Below, one piece after another: positions 42,120 through 50,921 of a stretch of DNA of 64,000 bases. This DNA is from Nitrosopumilus zosterae (GTDB lineage Archaea; Thermoproteota; Nitrososphaeria; Nitrososphaerales; Nitrosopumilaceae). The position numbers and the translations under genes are program-made. Below the pieces are notes generated by a model that worked only from the letters and a program-made list of their open reading frames with translations, did not search any database and was not told the origin of the DNA. Position 1 is the first letter of the stretch. Every line of letters starts with the position of its first letter. The stretch spans positions 1,366,760 to 1,430,759 of the forward strand of contig NZ_AP026695.1 in the NCBI RefSeq assembly GCF_025998175.1, in the 5' to 3' direction.

Positions 42120-42992
42120 ATGAACAGTCGTACGTCGTTCGCGCTACTAGCCATTTTGACTGCAGTCGGTACCCTAACTATGTCATCAGCATATGCAGTG
42201 GAACTTCCACCAGCATGTGTAGGATGTGCTCAGGATGAGGCCAAAGCATCAGCAAACAAAATGTTGATGGCGGCAATTCCAATATCTGTTTGGACAGATA
42301 AAACAGAGTACAATCATAATGAGATGATTATGGTATCAGGCCAAGTAGCAAATATAGCATCTGGATATCCAGTCACAGTTACTGTTGTGAGTCCACTCAA
42401 CTCCATCGTTACAGTTAATCAAATCACTGTAGCAGAAGACAAGAGTTTTGAGACTATGTTAAACACAGCAGGTGCAATGTGGAAATACGACGGTACCTAC
42501 ACCATTAAAGTAAACTATGGCAGTGTTGAAAAAAGCAATAGTGCAAAAGTTGAACTAACTGGTGGAGTTGTAACAACACCAACCCCAAGTAAATGTGGAG
42601 TTAACGAAATAACTGCAAGTGGTCAATGCATACCATTTAGCATTTCAGGTGGAGTAGTAAAAAGTGCAACTATCAATACTGATGACAAATCGATTGTCAT
42701 TAACATCGACGCCAAAAAAGATGGAACATTAACAGTAACCCCATCAAAGAAAATCCAAGACGGTATCTTCATGGTATTAGTTGACGGAGAACAATGGGAT
42801 GATGTTGAAATTGACAAAGCTAGAAATAAAGTAACAGTCATGTTCCTAGCCGGCGCCGAGAAAATTGAAATTATAGGTACCTTTGTGATACCAGAGTTTG
42901 GTACAATCGCAGCCATGATTCTAGCAGTAGCAATTATCTCAATAATTGCAGTATCTGCAAAATCAAGACTTAGCATTATGCCAAGATACTAA
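42120..42992 (+). CDS. PEFG-CTERM surface protein 3
   Basis: A 290-residue exported protein. A signal peptide (about 1-27, SSAYAVE) is followed by a cysteine pair (PPACVGC) not seen in the other members. An Ig-like module comes next (TDKTEYNHNEMIMVSGQV, about 58-145), then a short CGVNEITASGQC segment and a second domain ending in the PEFG helix. The extra cysteines may form disulfides outside the cell. Confidence 0.88.
   Translation: MNSRTSFALLAILTAVGTLTMSSAYAVELPPACVGCAQDEAKASANKMLMAAIPISVWTDKTEYNHNEMIMVSGQVANIASGYPVTVTVVSPLNSIVTVNQITVAEDKSFETMLNTAGAMWKYDGTYTIKVNYGSVEKSNSAKVELTGGVVTTPTPSKCGVNEITASGQCIPFSISGGVVKSATINTDDKSIVINIDAKKDGTLTVTPSKKIQDGIFMVLVDGEQWDDVEIDKARNKVTVMFLAGAEKIEIIGTFVIPEFGTIAAMILAVAIISIIAVSAKSRLSIMPRY
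42891..42992 (+). repeat. PEFG 3'-end repeat, copy 3 (102 bp)
   Basis: Same block as copies 1 and 2, with small changes (GAGTTTGG, ATCGCAG). Just upstream, a GAAATT/GGTAC segment is also similar to the part before copy 1. Confidence 0.85.
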
Positions 42993-43064
42993 AATCACAC
43001 AACTTTTTTCATTTTTTCATTTTTTAGTAGTAAAGAAAATATACAAATGAGCATTTGAAACTTT

Positions 43065-43865
43065 GTGGAGTTTAGAATATTTTACATTCTAGCAACATTA
43101 TTGATAATTTCTACAAGTACAGTATTTGCACAAGAGTCCATCATAACTATACAAACAGATGATAACCATTATGATGAAGGAGATACAATTGTAATTTCTG
43201 GAAATGTGAATACTGTAATTGGTGATACACCAGTTTTGATACAAATTGTTCAAGAAGGTGCAATAATTGAAATTGCACAGATCATCGTGGCCCAAGATGG
43301 TACTTTCACAAAAACAATTATCGCAGAAGGAGGAGTATGGAAAAAAGGCGGCGAATACACCATCAGAGCGTTTTATCAGGAACACATAGCAGAAAGCTCA
43401 TTTTCATTTACTCCGAAATCAGAAGCATCTGAAACTACAACCAATTTTGAAGTAGATGCGGGAAGCAGGGGAACATTTGATGTGGAATATACCATCAGAG
43501 GTGGAACGGTAAAAAACATGGTAGTAGATTCTGAAATTTTTGCGTTAATTGTACAAGTGGATTCAATAGATGAAGGACTGATCACACTGAATTTACCCCG
43601 AGAGTTCATAGGAGCAGAAAAACAAGACGGGAAAGATGACACATTCATTATTCTAATAGACGGAATAGAGGTAGCATACCAAGAATCAGTTGTAGGTTCA
43701 GAATCCAGGGTAATAACAATCAATTTTGAACAGGGAGATTCAGATATTGAGATTATTGGAACTTATGTAGTTCCAGAATTCAGTACAATTGCTGTAATGA
43801 TCCTCATCGTAGGAATTATGACAACAATTGTAATGACTCAGAAGAAATTTCAACTCAAAATTTAG
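43065..43865 (+). CDS. PEFG-type surface protein 4, diverged end (PEFS)
   Basis: A 266-residue exported protein starting at GTG 43065, with a signal peptide to about residue 22 (TVFAQ). The Ig-like module (TDDNHYDEGDTIVISGNV) and second domain follow the plan of protein 1. The C-terminus is VPEFSTIAVMILIVGIMTTI then basic residues, so the G of PEFG is S and the DNA does not share the 102-bp block. It overlaps its convergent neighbour by 4 bases. Confidence 0.85.
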   Translation: MEFRIFYILATLLIISTSTVFAQESIITIQTDDNHYDEGDTIVISGNVNTVIGDTPVLIQIVQEGAIIEIAQIIVAQDGTFTKTIIAEGGVWKKGGEYTIRAFYQEHIAESSFSFTPKSEASETTTNFEVDAGSRGTFDVEYTIRGGTVKNMVVDSEIFALIVQVDSIDEGLITLNLPREFIGAEKQDGKDDTFIILIDGIEVAYQESVVGSESRVITINFEQGDSDIEIIGTYVVPEFSTIAVMILIVGIMTTIVMTQKKFQLKI

Positions 43866-45028
43866 TGTAAACCAAAAGAATATTTTTCCTTAAAGGGAGA
43901 AACTGAGCGAAGTTCGTTTACAACTTTTTTCAAAACCTCAACTGTTTGATCAATTTCTTTTTCATCATTAAAAATACCAATAGTTAATCTCAAGGATCCT
44001 GTTATTTGTTCTAGAGAGAACCCCATTGCACCTAAAACATGCGATGCCTTTTGTGTATTAACAGAACAAGCAGAACCAGTAGATGCAGCAATTCCAAATT
44101 CATCTAGTTTGATTATTAGATCTTCTCCATTAACACCAAGAAAGGTAAAATGGGCATTATTTGGCAATCGGTATTCAGAATTACCATTTAGTGTAACTTC
44201 GGGAATTTCACTTAATACTCTTTTAATCATGTAATCACGTAGTTTTTTCATATGAGACATATTTTCATCCAAACATGTTTTAGCAATCTCGCAGGCTGTT
44301 CCAAATCCAACAATATTAGCTACATTTTCAGTTCCAGAACGCAAACCATTTTCTTGACCACCGCCTAAAATTACAGGATCAATGGAAATACCGTTTTTGA
44401 TATATAGTGCACCAACTCCCTTTGGGCCATAGAGTTTATGAGATGAAACAGACAGTAAATCTATGCCTAATTTTTTGACGTCAATTGGAATCTTGCCAAC
44501 TGCTTGTACGGCATCAGTATGAAATATGATTTTTTTTTCATTACAAATTTTAGCAATTTCAGAGATTGGTTGGATGGTACCTACCTCATTATTTCCGAAC
44601 ATGATTGAAACAAGGCAAGTTTTTTCGGAGATACGATTTTCAAGTTCCGAATAATTCACCATTCCAAAGGAGTCAACTGGAAGATAATCAATCTCAAATC
44701 CATTTTGAGACAATTTTTTACAAGGTTCTAAAATTGCATCATGTTCAATTAAAGATGTAATAATCTTGCATGCAGGATTTTTCATGGCAATTCCGCATAA
44801 TGCTGTATTGTTAGATTCTGTGCCACCAGATGTGATTAGAATTTCAGAGGGTTCAGCATTGATTAAGGATGCAATTTGTTTTCTGGCCTTTTCAATTGCC
44901 TTATGAGTTAATCGACCATAGCGATGAATAGATGATGGATTTCCGTATTGTTCTTTGAGATAAGGCAGCATTGAATCTAAAACAGATTCATGAATTTTAG
45001 TGGATGCAGCATTATCAAGATAAATCAA
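43862..45028 (-). CDS. Cysteine desulfurase (IscS/NifS type)
   Basis: A 388-residue PLP enzyme that moves sulfur from cysteine to a carrier. The N-terminus MIYLDNAASTKIHESV, the PLP-lysine motif SVSSHKLYGPKGVGALY (about residues 193-209) and the active cysteine loop TGSACSVNTQKASHVL (about 315-330) are all present. Its ATG overlaps larE by 4 bases in the same direction, so it may supply sulfur for the LarE reaction as well as general Fe-S or thiolation needs. Confidence 0.93.
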   Translation of the reverse strand: MIYLDNAASTKIHESVLDSMLPYLKEQYGNPSSIHRYGRLTHKAIEKARKQIASLINAEPSEILITSGGTESNNTALCGIAMKNPACKIITSLIEHDAILEPCKKLSQNGFEIDYLPVDSFGMVNYSELENRISEKTCLVSIMFGNNEVGTIQPISEIAKICNEKKIIFHTDAVQAVGKIPIDVKKLGIDLLSVSSHKLYGPKGVGALYIKNGISIDPVILGGGQENGLRSGTENVANIVGFGTACEIAKTCLDENMSHMKKLRDYMIKRVLSEIPEVTLNGNSEYRLPNNAHFTFLGVNGEDLIIKLDEFGIAASTGSACSVNTQKASHVLGAMGFSLEQITGSLRLTIGIFNDEKEIDQTVEVLKKVVNELRSVSPFKEKYSFGLH

Positions 45029-45822
45029 TCTGCAATCACATTGATTTTTCCTGGTTTATATCCTTCCTGATCAATTTCAACTGAACTAAATCCAACGAGT
45101 TTTAATTTTTCAGTAATTTGTTCTAAAATAGATTCATCAAATATAGATATCATGTCTTTATCAACTTCAATTTTGGCAGACCCATTTAGATCTCTAACTC
45201 TTACATGTTTTAGTTTTGTAAGTTGTTTGACAATTGTTTCGCCAAATTCTATTCGAGTTAATTTTTCTGCGGTAACTCGTTGTCCCCAAGGGATACGCGA
45301 TGCCAAACAAGAATTAGAAGGCTTATCAAATACAGATAATCCAACAGATTTTGCTGCATCCCTAATTTTCAATTTCGAGAATCCCGTCTCAACAAGAGGA
45401 CTTCTGATTCCATATTGTTTCAGTGCTTCAATCCCAGGCCTATAATCTCCTAAATCATCAACATTTGTGCCATCTACAATAATCTGTACATCATGTTCTT
45501 TTGCTAATTCAATTAGATGATCTCCCAACTCCATTCTACAGTGAAAACATCGATCTGAATCATTTTTTGTAAAATATTCATTTTCAAGCTCATTGTAATC
45601 CAAGAAAAGTTGTCGAATTCCGATCTCAGAACAAACATCCCTGGCAGTAGTTAGTTCTTCCTCAGACAATGTTTTGTAATCAGCAGTAACTGCAATAGCA
45701 GAATCACCTAATTTTTGAAAAGCAGCGTATGCAACAAGTGCACTGTCAACACCACCAGAAAGCGCAACCATTACTTTATTTTTGCCCTCAAACCAGTTTA
45801 CAAGGTCATCAAGATCAGTCAT
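45025..45822 (-). CDS. larE: LarE-like sulfur transferase (nickel-pincer cofactor synthesis)
   Basis: A 265-residue PP-loop ATPase. The ATP motif is MVALSGGVDSALVAY near residues 18-32. CFHC (C92, C95) and the NSCLASR cysteine (C172) form a set of three cysteines. I recall that LarE proteins with three such cysteines can carry a [4Fe-4S] cluster and transfer sulfur catalytically, unlike the single-cysteine enzyme that sacrifices its own sulfur. It follows larC with no gap and overlaps the cysteine desulfurase, so the three act together. Confidence 0.87.
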   Translation of the reverse strand: MTDLDDLVNWFEGKNKVMVALSGGVDSALVAYAAFQKLGDSAIAVTADYKTLSEEELTTARDVCSEIGIRQLFLDYNELENEYFTKNDSDRCFHCRMELGDHLIELAKEHDVQIIVDGTNVDDLGDYRPGIEALKQYGIRSPLVETGFSKLKIRDAAKSVGLSVFDKPSNSCLASRIPWGQRVTAEKLTRIEFGETIVKQLTKLKHVRVRDLNGSAKIEVDKDMISIFDESILEQITEKLKLVGFSSVEIDQEGYKPGKINVIAD

Positions 45823-47046
45823 TTAGAGTTTCTCCAGTTCCTCAATCTCTTTCCTTAGTAATGATTCTGTCTCTTTAATGGATTTGCCAAGAGTGTTCGA
45901 TATTTTCTTCAAATCATCAAATTCTATTTTAAAATCAGTTTTTCCTTTGAAAGTGGATTTTTTGTAATTAACTACAAATGATTTGCCGTTTAAGGTTAGA
46001 GAAATACTATGGGTTGTTCTTGGGACAATAAAGCGATTAGAATTAGAGATTCTAATTCCCAAAGTCCCAGTTTCTAAAACTAAAGAATCAATAATATCAT
46101 CCATTTTGTCATCATCACAAATCACAGACACAAGATTTGTAGGCCTTCCTTTCTTGGTAATTCCATGATAAATTGAAACATCTTTTGCACCTTTACTCAT
46201 AATTTTTTCAATTAGATTGCCAAGTATTTCACCAGAGACATCATCCACATTTGTTTCAAGAATCTTAACTGAATCAGTCACAAAATTATTTTGAGATCCT
46301 CGTATAATTTTAAGAGTATTTGAAAAAGTTTCAAAATTTTTTTGTCCTGCACCATAACCAATCGAATCAACTTTCATAGAAGGATAATATTCCACTGAAT
46401 CATTTGTCAAATTTACTAAAATACATGCTCCAGTAGGAGTAGTGAGTTCATCCTTTGAATCATTACCTTTGATAATTAAATTTGAGTTTTTGAAAATCTC
46501 AAGAATTGCGCTTGCAGGATTAGACATTGTTCCGTGCGAGAAGGTAACAGTTCCACCACCAACTGAAACAGGCAAGCAGACAATTTTCTCTTCAAACAAA
46601 CCTAAATCTTCTAATGCAATTGTTATTCCTACAATATCTATCAGAGTATCAATACTTGATGCCTCATGAAAATGGACAGAGTCTTCAGGAATGCCATGAA
46701 TTTTAGATTCAGAAGAAATCAGGGTATCAATACAAGATTCTGCAAATTTTTGTGATTTTTCTAAGAGTCCTATTGATTTGACAGAATCAGTAATTGCCTT
46801 TTTAATTTCAGAACCTTTTCGTTCATGAGTTTCTTCGTCAATTTCTAAAATTAGTTGAAGAGATTCAATTCCATGTTTTTGAATTTTTTGAAAATCAATT
46901 TTTTTGATTGATGAATTTGAGAGAAATTTTTCAGATTTTTTAATTCCATCTATGACTCTTTTTTTGTCAGCACCCAAATCAACTAAAGAACATAGAAGCA
47001 TATCTCCAGAGATTCCAGCAATTTGAGGATCAATTACTACAACCAT
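45823..47046 (-). CDS. larC: LarC-like nickel insertase (nickel-pincer cofactor synthesis)
   Basis: A 407-residue protein formerly called DUF111. The start VVIDPQIAGISGDMLLCSLV, the histidine-bearing EDSVHFHEASSIDTLIDIVG near 120-140, CLPVSVGGGTVTFSHGTMSNP near 155-175 and TNVDDVSGEILG near 265 are family features. LarC uses CTP and nickel to complete the cofactor. In Lactobacillus it is made by a frameshift from two frames; here it is one frame. Its end abuts larE directly. Confidence 0.87.
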   Translation of the reverse strand: MVVVIDPQIAGISGDMLLCSLVDLGADKKRVIDGIKKSEKFLSNSSIKKIDFQKIQKHGIESLQLILEIDEETHERKGSEIKKAITDSVKSIGLLEKSQKFAESCIDTLISSESKIHGIPEDSVHFHEASSIDTLIDIVGITIALEDLGLFEEKIVCLPVSVGGGTVTFSHGTMSNPASAILEIFKNSNLIIKGNDSKDELTTPTGACILVNLTNDSVEYYPSMKVDSIGYGAGQKNFETFSNTLKIIRGSQNNFVTDSVKILETNVDDVSGEILGNLIEKIMSKGAKDVSIYHGITKKGRPTNLVSVICDDDKMDDIIDSLVLETGTLGIRISNSNRFIVPRTTHSISLTLNGKSFVVNYKKSTFKGKTDFKIEFDDLKKISNTLGKSIKETESLLRKEIEELEKL

Positions 47047-47189
47047 GATTAAAAATTATTGAAAATACTTATAAATTCGTCTAAATGTTTGTGAATTTCA
47101 ATTTCTGTTAAGATCTTGTGAGTGCTGCTAATTATGTTCAGACGCAATTCTTGGGTAGATTTAATTATTGAAAATCAGCGATGATTTTC

Positions 47190-48104
47190 ATGATTACAAT
47201 TATCGGAGCTGGGAAAGTAGGTGGAGATGCAGCATTATTCTCAGCTTTGAAGAAATTGGATGATCAAATTTTGCTACTTGATGTTGTTGAAGGACTCCCA
47301 CAAGGCGAAGCAATGGATATCAACCACATGTTATCAGAGCAAGGAATTGATGTGGAAGTTAAAGGCTCAAATGATTTTGCAGATATGAAGGGTTCCAATA
47401 TAGTAGTAGTAGTAGCAGGTTCAGGAAGAAAACCAGGAATGACTAGAATGGATCTTTTGAAAATTAATGCAACTATTGTAAAAAGTGTGGTAGAGAATGT
47501 CAAAAAATATGCGGATAACTCAATGATTATTCCAGTAACAAATCCGCTTGATCCAATGGCGTACATTACTTACAAAGTATCAGGTTTTGATAGAAGCAGA
47601 GTATTTGGAATGGGAGGAATGTTAGATTTATCAAGATTCAGACAATTCATTCACGAAGCAACCGGACATTCCAGGGATTCAATCAGAGCATTAGTGATTG
47701 GAGAACATGGGGAAAATATGTTGCCATTGCCAAGATTTTCATCTGTTTCAGGAATACCATTATCATCATTTCTTCCAAAAGAAAAACTAGATGAGTTAAT
47801 TCAAAATACAAAGCAAGTTGCAGCCAAAGTGATTGAATTAAAAGGTGCGACAGTTCATGCACCTGGAAATGCAATTTCGGCGATTGTTGAATCGGTAATG
47901 AGAGATAGAAAACAAGTCATTCCAGTTGCAACATATCTTGATGGCGAATACGGTCACTCAGATGTGACTATCGGAGTTCCAGCAGTAATTGGGAGAAAGG
48001 GCGTAGAAAAAATAATCGAGTTAGATCTAAATGATGAAGAAAAACAAATTTTTGATAAAGCCGTTGAAAGTGTTAAAAGTGCCATCTCAGGTATTGAGAT
48101 CTAA
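47190..48104 (+). CDS. mdh: Malate dehydrogenase (LDH/MDH family)
   Basis: About 304 residues. The NAD-binding start is [17 protein letters not shown], followed by the acidic strand end LLLDVVEG. The loop [13 protein letters not shown] carries arginine at the substrate-selecting position, which favours malate over lactate. The catalytic pair is seen in [12 protein letters not shown] and [13 protein letters not shown] (active histidine). The frame also opens at ATG 47181, but ATG 47190 lies about 28 bases after a TATA-like TTTAATTATT. larB follows 33 bases downstream. Confidence 0.93.
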   Translation: MITIIGAGKVGGDAALFSALKKLDDQILLLDVVEGLPQGEAMDINHMLSEQGIDVEVKGSNDFADMKGSNIVVVVAGSGRKPGMTRMDLLKINATIVKSVVENVKKYADNSMIIPVTNPLDPMAYITYKVSGFDRSRVFGMGGMLDLSRFRQFIHEATGHSRDSIRALVIGEHGENMLPLPRFSSVSGIPLSSFLPKEKLDELIQNTKQVAAKVIELKGATVHAPGNAISAIVESVMRDRKQVIPVATYLDGEYGHSDVTIGVPAVIGRKGVEKIIELDLNDEEKQIFDKAVESVKSAISGIEI

Positions 48105-48137
48105 GCATTTTTTTATCCTGACAAATCAAAACTATCA

Positions 48138-48911
48138 TTGGAAATTAATGAAATTTTAGAATCATTGAGTGCTGGAAAAATTTCAATTAACAATGCAAAA
48201 AAGCTCCTTTCATTATATTCAATTGAAGAAGTAGAGGGATTTGCAAAGATTGACATCAACAGAAGAAAAAGACGAGGGATTCCCGAAGTAATTTTTGCAG
48301 AAACAAAAGAACTAGATGAGATTAAGAAAATCATTAAAAAAACTTTAGAAAAAACAAATTCCGTAATAATATCAAGAATTAAGAAAAATGACTATCCAGA
48401 AATTATATCATTTTCTAAGAGATTGAAAGTAATAATAAAAACTGGAAAAAATGCATCCACATTATTACTGCTTAAAAAAGCAATCAAATCTCATGGGGGA
48501 AAAGTTGGGATTCTTACTGCTGGAACATCAGATATTGGAGTTGCTGAAGAATCCAGATTGATGTGCGAAGCCATGAATTGTAAATGCATTACAGGATATG
48601 ATGTTGGTGTAGCAGGAATTCAGAGAATTTTTCCAATTTTGAAAAAAATGATAAACGAAGAGGTGGATTGCATTATTGTTGCTGCTGGAATGGAAGGGGC
48701 TTTGGCCACTCTTGTTTCGTCCATGGTAGATATTCCAGTAATTGGAATTCCAACATCTGTAGGATACGGGTATGGTGAAAAAGGCATAGCGGCTTTGGCA
48801 TCAATGCTTCAGAGTTGCTCTTTAGGGTTATCAGTGGTGAATATAGATAATGGAATTGCAGCCGGAGGAATTGCGGCAAATATTGCTAATAGAGCAATAA
48901 GAAAAAAGTAG
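48138..48911 (+). CDS. larB: LarB-like carboxylase (nickel-pincer cofactor synthesis)
   Basis: A 257-residue protein related to AIR carboxylase (PurE). The C-terminal half has GILTAGTSDIGVAEESRLMCEAMNC, YDVGVAGIQRIF, VAAGMEGALATLV and GIPTSVGYGYGEKG, typical of LarB, which carboxylates and hydrolyses nicotinate adenine dinucleotide. The N-terminal part (about 1-100) is helical as in the family. The start is TTG 48138. It lies behind mdh, opposite larC-larE, so the set is split over two divergent units. Confidence 0.88.
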   Translation: MEINEILESLSAGKISINNAKKLLSLYSIEEVEGFAKIDINRRKRRGIPEVIFAETKELDEIKKIIKKTLEKTNSVIISRIKKNDYPEIISFSKRLKVIIKTGKNASTLLLLKKAIKSHGGKVGILTAGTSDIGVAEESRLMCEAMNCKCITGYDVGVAGIQRIFPILKKMINEEVDCIIVAAGMEGALATLVSSMVDIPVIGIPTSVGYGYGEKGIAALASMLQSCSLGLSVVNIDNGIAAGGIAANIANRAIRKK

Positions 48912-48974
48912 TTTACAGCCAATCATAATTAGCCTCGTAAATGATATATAACATACTTTGGCGAAGTCTGGTAG

Positions 48975-50555
48975 TTGGCCGGCAAACGTGTTGTTCTAAC
49001 TGCTGATCGTAGTTTAATGACAAATTATAGAGGAAATTTTCTTTATGGGTTTATTGCATGTGGGCCATATGAAGTACTGCCTGAATGGGTTTTTGATAAA
49101 GTATTTTGTCCATCAGTTGAAACAGATCCAATCACAGGAGAAGTCAAAGTCGCCCAAGTCGGACTAAGAAGAATTGAGAGTTCATTGATACAGGGAGGAT
49201 ACAAAAGAGAAGATGTTTTCATGGCACATCCAGAAATGCTTCATAAATCAATTGGGCCAGATACCAAAGTTGTAGGAATTAATGTGATGGACCCATTAGG
49301 AATGGCCCCTGTTACAACAACAATGTCACCAGAAAAATTATCCTATGTTGCAATGAAATTCAAAAAAATGTGTGCCAACATCATTCAACTCAAAAAGAAA
49401 TATGATTTCAAAGTAGTAGTTGGAGGTAATGGTGCTTGGGAATTAGCTAAATCAGATAGAATGAAAATACATGGAATAGACACAGTTGTTGTAGGGGAAG
49501 CTGACGAGTTAGCAGTAGATTTGTTCCAAGATCTGGAAAAAAATGATGCGCCAGAATTGATGCATTGTTTTGTTAGAAATCTTGAAAATATCCCAGTTAT
49601 CGAAGGGCCTACAATCAATTCACTGATTGAAGCAATGAGAGGTTGTGGAAGGGGATGTGACTTTTGTGACGTAAATAAAAGATCAAAGAAAGATTTGCCA
49701 TTAGATAGATTGCAACATGAAGCAAAAACCAATTTAGACTATGGATTTGATTCAGTTTGGTTGCATTCAGACGAGATGTTACTTTACGGATGTGATAATA
49801 GAGATTTTATTCCAAATAGAGATGCAATAGTGGATTTGTGGAAAGGACTCAAAGGGCTAGGGGCGAATTTTGTAGGAACCACACATATGACATTCTCTGC
49901 AGTGGCAGCAGATCCAGTATTGATGCAACAAATTTCTCAAATTAATGAACAAGATAAAACAGGAAGATGGCTTGCAACCAATTTAGGAATTGAAACAGTA
50001 GCTCCTGCAATGGTAAAGAAACATCTAGGTGTAAAAACAAAACCATTTTCATCTGAAGAATGGGGAAGTGTGGTAAGAGAAGGCGCAAAAATTCTAAATG
50101 AAAATCACTGGTTCCCAGCAGCTACAATCATTATTGGTTGGCCAGATGAAACCCCAGATGACATTCAATATACAATTGACATGATGAGTGACTTTAGAGA
50201 GATGGACTTTAGAGGATTAGTAGCACCATTACTTTATCAAGACTTTAGTGAAAAGAATTCAATGCATTTTGGTAACTTGAATGAGGCGCAGTTTACGCTG
50301 TTTTGGAAATGTTGGGAAAACAATCTACGAGTAATTAATGATATCATACCCATAATTCTCAGAAATAAGACATATGGTCCACCAATGAAGGTGTTCATGT
50401 ATGGAATTCTCAAAGCAGGAACATGGGCGATAATGAGATATCTGAGAGGATTATGCAAAGATCTCTTTAACGGCAGAACCCCTGATGAAATAATTGACAA
50501 GTATGCAAGAAGTAGATCAGTATCTGTACCTAAAATTCAAACTAAAAAATTATAG
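48975..50555 (+). CDS. B12-binding-type radical SAM protein, 526 residues
   Basis: The N-terminal region (about 1-200) looks like a cobalamin-binding-type Rossmann domain, with VVVGGNGAWELA and DTVVVGEADELA strands. The radical SAM motif RGCGRGCDFCD has C224, C228 and C231 (C-x3-C-x2-C). An SPASM-like C-terminus is not visible. The start is TTG 48975. Families of this type methylate, cyclise or couple unreactive carbons. In ammonia-oxidising archaea one candidate role is tetraether-lipid ring or chain chemistry, but this is speculation from lifestyle. It overlaps its convergent neighbour by 6 bases. Confidence 0.82.
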   Translation: MAGKRVVLTADRSLMTNYRGNFLYGFIACGPYEVLPEWVFDKVFCPSVETDPITGEVKVAQVGLRRIESSLIQGGYKREDVFMAHPEMLHKSIGPDTKVVGINVMDPLGMAPVTTTMSPEKLSYVAMKFKKMCANIIQLKKKYDFKVVVGGNGAWELAKSDRMKIHGIDTVVVGEADELAVDLFQDLEKNDAPELMHCFVRNLENIPVIEGPTINSLIEAMRGCGRGCDFCDVNKRSKKDLPLDRLQHEAKTNLDYGFDSVWLHSDEMLLYGCDNRDFIPNRDAIVDLWKGLKGLGANFVGTTHMTFSAVAADPVLMQQISQINEQDKTGRWLATNLGIETVAPAMVKKHLGVKTKPFSSEEWGSVVREGAKILNENHWFPAATIIIGWPDETPDDIQYTIDMMSDFREMDFRGLVAPLLYQDFSEKNSMHFGNLNEAQFTLFWKCWENNLRVINDIIPIILRNKTYGPPMKVFMYGILKAGTWAIMRYLRGLCKDLFNGRTPDEIIDKYARSRSVSVPKIQTKKL

Positions 50556-50873
50556 AGTGTTAATAGCAGCATCCGCCAAAGTGTTTCGTTTTGGTGTTAA
50601 GCAGATAAAGTAAACTTTGTCGGCTCTTTCAATGCCTTCAACTTTTTTGTAGGATTTTGATGAAATATCAAATTCATAAATCCCAGGGTCAAGAGAACCA
50701 CTTGTATAAATCATCAGATACGTTTCGCCAGTTGCAGGGCTAAGTGGAATAAAGGCCATCACATATCCTTTGTATGAATTAATGGGCATTGTATTTTTCA
50801 TTGGAGGAGCTGCAGACGCCATATACATGAACATATCTTCAATATTTTCAAATTCTTCATATTCAGTATGCAT
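50550..50873 (-). CDS. Hypothetical 107-residue protein
   Basis: A soluble protein with an acidic start (MHTEYEEFENIEDMFMY) and a beta-rich middle (GYVMAFIPLSPATGETYLMIY, then GIYEFDISSKSYKKVEG). No known motif. It lies between the radical SAM gene and a surface protein, 48 bases downstream of the latter. Confidence 0.6.
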   Translation of the reverse strand: MHTEYEEFENIEDMFMYMASAAPPMKNTMPINSYKGYVMAFIPLSPATGETYLMIYTSGSLDPGIYEFDISSKSYKKVEGIERADKVYFICLTPKRNTLADAAINTL

Positions 50874-50921
50874 TACAACTGGTAATGTGTCTCAATATAA
50901 TAAGTTACTAGATAGAATTTA

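Noticed and set aside
40926-42992. The 102-bp repeats as ends of a mobile element
   Set aside because: They are in-frame coding 3' ends including stop codons, in direct orientation, with no transposase; gene conversion is simpler.
45823-47046. Possible programmed frameshift in larC as in Lactobacillus
   Set aside because: The frame is continuous from start to stop, so no shift is needed.
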